From: CALKCV01 sp964609515
Lineage (GTDB): Bacteria; Cyanobacteriota; Cyanobacteriia; Cyanobacteriales; Microcoleaceae
DNA length: 24,326 bases
Assembly: GCA_964609515.1 (NCBI GenBank)
Contig: CAZSTZ010000092.1
Location: 1 to 24,326, forward strand
Reading direction: 5' to 3'
Shown here: positions 21,675 to 24,326 of the stretch, piece by piece
How the letters are laid out: every line of letters starts with the position of its first letter
Position numbering within the stretch: the first letter of the stretch is position 1
Position numbers and translations under genes: made by a program
The notes under the pieces: model-generated
The model's database searches: none
What the model was told of the DNA's origin: nothing
The model's input: only the letters and a program-made list of their open reading frames with translations

Positions 21675-21698
21675 CCGTAGAACAGGCATCTTGCCTGT
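21675..21698 (+). repeat. dispersed palindrome, copy 3 (fbp leader)
   Basis: CCGTAGA followed by the core ACAGGCATCTTGCCTGT places the same element found twice in nagA just before the fbp ribosome-binding site. Confidence 0.85.
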
Positions 21699-21721
21699 TG
21701 CCCGCTTTGAAAGGAGATTTT

Positions 21722-22789
21722 ATGGCAAACGCCCAGAAGGAGCAAAGTTTGGAAAATGGCTTAGTCGAAGCCCAAGCTTTAGACCGTGACTGTACTACTT
21801 TATCCCGTCACGTTCTACAACAACTCCAAAGCTTTTCACCAGATGCCCAGGATATCAGCGCCTTGATGAATCGCATCGCCCTAGCCGGCAAACTGATCGC
21901 CCGCCGTCTGACTCGGGCAGGGTTGGTCGAAGGGGCTCTGGGATTTACGGGCAGCGTCAACGTCCAAGGAGAATCTGTCAAAAAGATGGATATCTTCGCC
22001 AACGATGTCTTTATCTCTGTCTTTAAGCAAAGTGGCCTCGTGTGTCGCTTGGCCTCTGAGGAGATGGAAAAACCCTATTACATCCCAGAAAACTGCCCCA
22101 TCGGACGCTATACCTTGGTTTATGACCCCATAGATGGGTCTTCAAATCTGGATACTAACCTCAATGTAGGCTCGATTTTTTCGATCCGCCAGCAGGAAGG
22201 TACTGATGAGGATGGTAGCGCTTTAGACTTGCTCCAACACGGACGCAAGCAAATTGCAGCGGGTTATATTCTTTATGGCCCTAGCACGATGCTGGTCTAT
22301 TCTTTGGGCACGGGGGTTCACGCTTTTACTTTGGACCCTAGTTTGGGCGAGTTTATTCTGGCTAACGAAAATATTACGGTTCCCAAAAAAGGCCCAATTT
22401 ACAGCGTTAATGAGGGTAATTTTTGGCAGTGGGACGACTCCCTGCGAGATTATATCCGCTACGTCCACCGCCATGAGGGCTATACTGCTCGCTATGGCGG
22501 GGCTTTGGTGGGGGATTTTCATCGGATTCTTTTTACTGGCGGGGTGTTTTTATACCCGGGCACGATTAAGAAACCTGAAGGAAAGTTACGCCTGCTTTAT
22601 GAGTCTGCCCCTTTGGCTTATTTAATCGAACAAGCAGGAGGACGGGCAAGTACGGGAACTCAAGATATTATGGACGTGGTGCCAGAAAAGCTCCACCAGC
22701 GCACTCCTTTGGTTATTGGCTCTAAGGAAGATGTGGCTCTGGTTGAGTCTTTTATTAAAGAGCGATCGCGTCAGGCAGCTAATGGTTAA
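21722..22789 (+). CDS. fbp: class I fructose-1,6-bisphosphatase
   Basis: The enzyme hydrolyses fructose-1,6-bisphosphate to fructose-6-phosphate in gluconeogenesis and sugar-phosphate cycling. The 355-residue product has all class I motifs: GSVNVQGESVKKMDIFAND, the metal Glu pair in LASEEME, DPIDGSSNLD, the substrate-binding YGGALVGDFHRIL, and GGRASTG near the end. The ATG at 21722 is chosen because AAAGGAG lies 5-12 bases before it; a TTG eight codons upstream falls in the palindromic repeat. In Nostoc-type cyanobacteria this gene leads the fbp-tal-zwf-opcA operon, and here tal follows after 194 bp. Light/redox regulation is known for plastid forms, but no regulatory cysteine loop is evident to me here. 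Confidence 0.97.
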   Translation: MANAQKEQSLENGLVEAQALDRDCTTLSRHVLQQLQSFSPDAQDISALMNRIALAGKLIARRLTRAGLVEGALGFTGSVNVQGESVKKMDIFANDVFISVFKQSGLVCRLASEEMEKPYYIPENCPIGRYTLVYDPIDGSSNLDTNLNVGSIFSIRQQEGTDEDGSALDLLQHGRKQIAAGYILYGPSTMLVYSLGTGVHAFTLDPSLGEFILANENITVPKKGPIYSVNEGNFWQWDDSLRDYIRYVHRHEGYTARYGGALVGDFHRILFTGGVFLYPGTIKKPEGKLRLLYESAPLAYLIEQAGGRASTGTQDIMDVVPEKLHQRTPLVIGSKEDVALVESFIKERSRQAANG

Positions 22790-22810
22790 TTGGACGAGGG
22801 ATTAAAATAC

Positions 22811-22833
22811 ACAGACAAGATGTCTGTTCTACG
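22811..22833 (-). repeat. dispersed palindrome, copy 4 (between fbp and tal)
   Basis: Read on the minus strand this is CGTAGA followed by ACAGACATCTTGTCTGT. Relative to the other copies, both arms of the stem carry matching changes (G to A and C to T), so pairing is preserved. Confidence 0.8.
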
Positions 22834-22983
22834 AAATTGTGAAAATGTAGCGATCGCTCCAATCCTCAAACCATTTAACTGTTTCACTACAAGAAGTAAA
22901 AGTTTTTACCTTTGCCTCCAAAAGGCGCTATTTGCTTCTTAGTTAAACTAACCAAAAAACGAAAACAATTGTAAACCTATTGG

Positions 22984-24135
22984 ATGACAATTATGACTGT
23001 TAATCATTTGCTAGAAATCGAGGATTTGGGTCAAAGTATCTGGATGGATAATTTGAGCCGCGATTTAATTGAGTCGGGAGAACTGAAAAATTTAATCGTA
23101 GAAAAAGGGATTCGCGGTATTACTTCAAACCCGGCGATTTTTGAAAAGGCGATCGCTGGTAATGCTATCTACGATGCGGATATCGAAGCGGGAATTAAAG
23201 AGGGTAAATCGGTGCTGGAAATTTACGAATCTCTGGCTTTTAAGGATATTCAAGATGCTTGCGATATTTTTAAACCGGTTTACGAACAAACTGAAGGTTT
23301 GGATGGTTATATCAGTATTGAAGTACCACCAACTATCGCTCAGGATACTGAAAGTACGATTAATGAAGCCATTCGCTATTACAAGGCTATCGGACGAGAA
23401 AATTTAATGATTAAAATTCCTGGAACCCCAGAAGGCTTGCCGGCGGTGACTAGGGTTATTAGCGAGGGAATTAATGTTAATGTGACTTTGCTTTTTTCTG
23501 TGGAAAGTTATATTAATACTTTCATGGCTTATATTGAAGGTTTGGAAGCTCGGACTGCTAAGGGGGAAGATATTAGTAAGCTTGCTTCGGTGGCGAGTTT
23601 CTTCTTGAGCCGGATCGATAGCAAGGTTGACGATTTAATTGATTCTAAACTTGAGGGCGTTACGGACCTCAATAAAAAGGCTAAGTTGGAGGCTGTTAAG
23701 GGTAAGGTGGCCATTGCTAATGCCAAAGTTGCTTACCAAGAATACAAGAAGATTATTCAGAGCGATCGCTGGAAGGCCCTTTCTGCTAAGGGCGCAAATG
23801 TCCAACGTCTGCTGTGGGCCAGTACGAGTACCAAGAATCCTGCCTACAGCGATGTGATGTATGTGGACGAGCTGATCGGACCGAATACGGTTAATACTTT
23901 GCCTCCCACTACCATCGATGCTTGTGCGGATCATTGCAGCGCTGAAAATCGCGTGGAAACTAAGATTGAGGAAGCTTACAATTTGATGGAGAGTTTGAAG
24001 GATCCTGATGTGGCGATCGATATTGATTCGGTGATGGACGAACTTTTGGCCGAGGGCATCGATAAGTTTGTTAAGCCTTTTACTTCTTTACTCGGCTCTT
24101 TGGAAGATAAGGTTAAGCGGTTGGCCCCTGTGTAA
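22984..24135 (+). CDS. tal: transaldolase
   Basis: Transaldolase moves a dihydroxyacetone unit between sugar phosphates in the non-oxidative pentose phosphate pathway. The 383-residue length and sequence fit the long form found in cyanobacteria and actinobacteria. Motifs include LGQSIWMDNLSRDLI (15-29), GIRGITSNPAIFEKAI, the Schiff-base Lys144 in NLMIKIPGTPEGLPA, INVNVTLLFSVESY, ASVASFFLSRID, and QRLLWASTSTKNPAY. The first ATG is at 22984, another at 22993; no strong ribosome site separates them. With fbp upstream it forms the front of the typical cyanobacterial oxidative pentose phosphate cluster, and zwf would be expected to the right of the window. Confidence 0.97.
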   Translation: MTIMTVNHLLEIEDLGQSIWMDNLSRDLIESGELKNLIVEKGIRGITSNPAIFEKAIAGNAIYDADIEAGIKEGKSVLEIYESLAFKDIQDACDIFKPVYEQTEGLDGYISIEVPPTIAQDTESTINEAIRYYKAIGRENLMIKIPGTPEGLPAVTRVISEGINVNVTLLFSVESYINTFMAYIEGLEARTAKGEDISKLASVASFFLSRIDSKVDDLIDSKLEGVTDLNKKAKLEAVKGKVAIANAKVAYQEYKKIIQSDRWKALSAKGANVQRLLWASTSTKNPAYSDVMYVDELIGPNTVNTLPPTTIDACADHCSAENRVETKIEEAYNLMESLKDPDVAIDIDSVMDELLAEGIDKFVKPFTSLLGSLEDKVKRLAPV

Positions 24136-24173
24136 GGGGAATGGGGCGATCGGTTTGGTAGTTGGCTGAGGTT

Positions 24174-24202
24174 AAAAAAAGTCCGCAATTGCGGACAAAA
24201 AA
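24174..24202 (-). terminator. 16-bp palindrome flanked by A-runs
   Basis: GTCCGCAATTGCGGAC (24181-24196) is a perfect palindrome with seven A before it and six A after it. Read on the minus strand the hairpin is followed by seven T, a rho-independent layout for leftward transcription. On the plus strand it lacks a T-run, so it need not stop tal-zwf read-through. Confidence 0.6.
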
Positions 24203-24220
24203 TGGACATTCGGTGTAAAT

Positions 24221-24326
24221 GACACCAATTTGGTGTCAAAATCCCAGAAGGGACCAAAAAAATGACACCAATTGGTGTCAAAATCCCAGAAGGGACCAAA
24301 AAAATGACACCAATTGGTGTCAAAAT
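24221..24326. repeat. tandem 42-bp repeat with 16-bp palindromes, truncated by window end
   Basis: Units begin at 24221 (43 bp), 24264 (42 bp) and 24306 (cut by the edge). Each has GACACCAATTGGTGTC, a perfect 16-bp palindrome (the first unit has one extra T), then AAAATCCCAGAAGGGACC and an A-run. Units 2 and 3 are identical as far as visible. The array lies just after tal. Confidence 0.9.

Noticed and set aside
21698..21721. TTG start adding eight residues to Fbp
   Set aside because: It lies in the dispersed palindrome, while the ATG at 21722 has a strong AAAGGAG site.
24221..24326. CRISPR-like regular repeats
   Set aside because: The stretches between the palindromes are identical rather than unique, and no cas gene is present; this is a simple tandem repeat.

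Overview
The window reads as chromosome of a filamentous, Oscillatoria/Microcoleus-like cyanobacterium. The reasons are abundant HIP1-type GCGATCGC sites, heptanucleotide repeat strings (TTAACAA and ATTCCCC types) in many intergenic gaps, a large NB-ARC/WD40 protein, a cyanobacterial-length IspH, an NblB-type HEAT protein, and an adjacent fbp-tal pair that in cyanobacteria normally heads the oxidative pentose phosphate operon fbp-tal-zwf-opcA. Genus-level placement is inference. No rRNA, tRNA or CRISPR array was seen.

Layout. 1-1404 (minus strand): the 5' part of a MAPEG-family membrane protein, an EbsA-like protein, and a single-domain response regulator. 1607-6890 (plus): a 1191-residue STAND ATPase with 14 WD40 repeats, a repeat-rich gap holding a 109-bp MITE-like element, and a 407-residue protein of unknown function. 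6901-9549: nagA (minus), invaded in frame by several palindromic repeats; an orphan parD-like antitoxin; a 159-bp MITE with an 8-bp target duplication; a 49-codon antitoxin-like ORF; then purE. 9722-12558: an ammonium transporter gene behind a perfect NtcA site and followed by a strong terminator, then a membrane-anchored SGNH hydrolase. 12625-17382: ispH converging on an S66 carboxypeptidase, a Wzz/BY-kinase polysaccharide co-polymerase and a thioredoxin-like [2Fe-2S] protein. 17521-19669: a CBS-pair protein, nblB, a small conserved protein and a Uma2-type nuclease-fold protein. 19886-21429 (minus): a two-gene type II restriction-modification operon with a BglII/BstYI-like nuclease. 21722-24135: fbp and tal. 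The window ends inside a tandem array of 42-bp palindromic units where zwf would be expected next.

Together the genes are mostly housekeeping: nitrogen uptake, isoprenoid and purine synthesis, amino-sugar and peptidoglycan recycling, light-harvesting turnover, and sugar-phosphate metabolism. Defence or conflict modules (restriction-modification, STAND/WD40, orphan antitoxins, Uma2) are mixed in. The most distinctive feature is the density and variety of small palindromic repeats. They occupy gene ends, form likely terminators, and in nagA are translated into protein.
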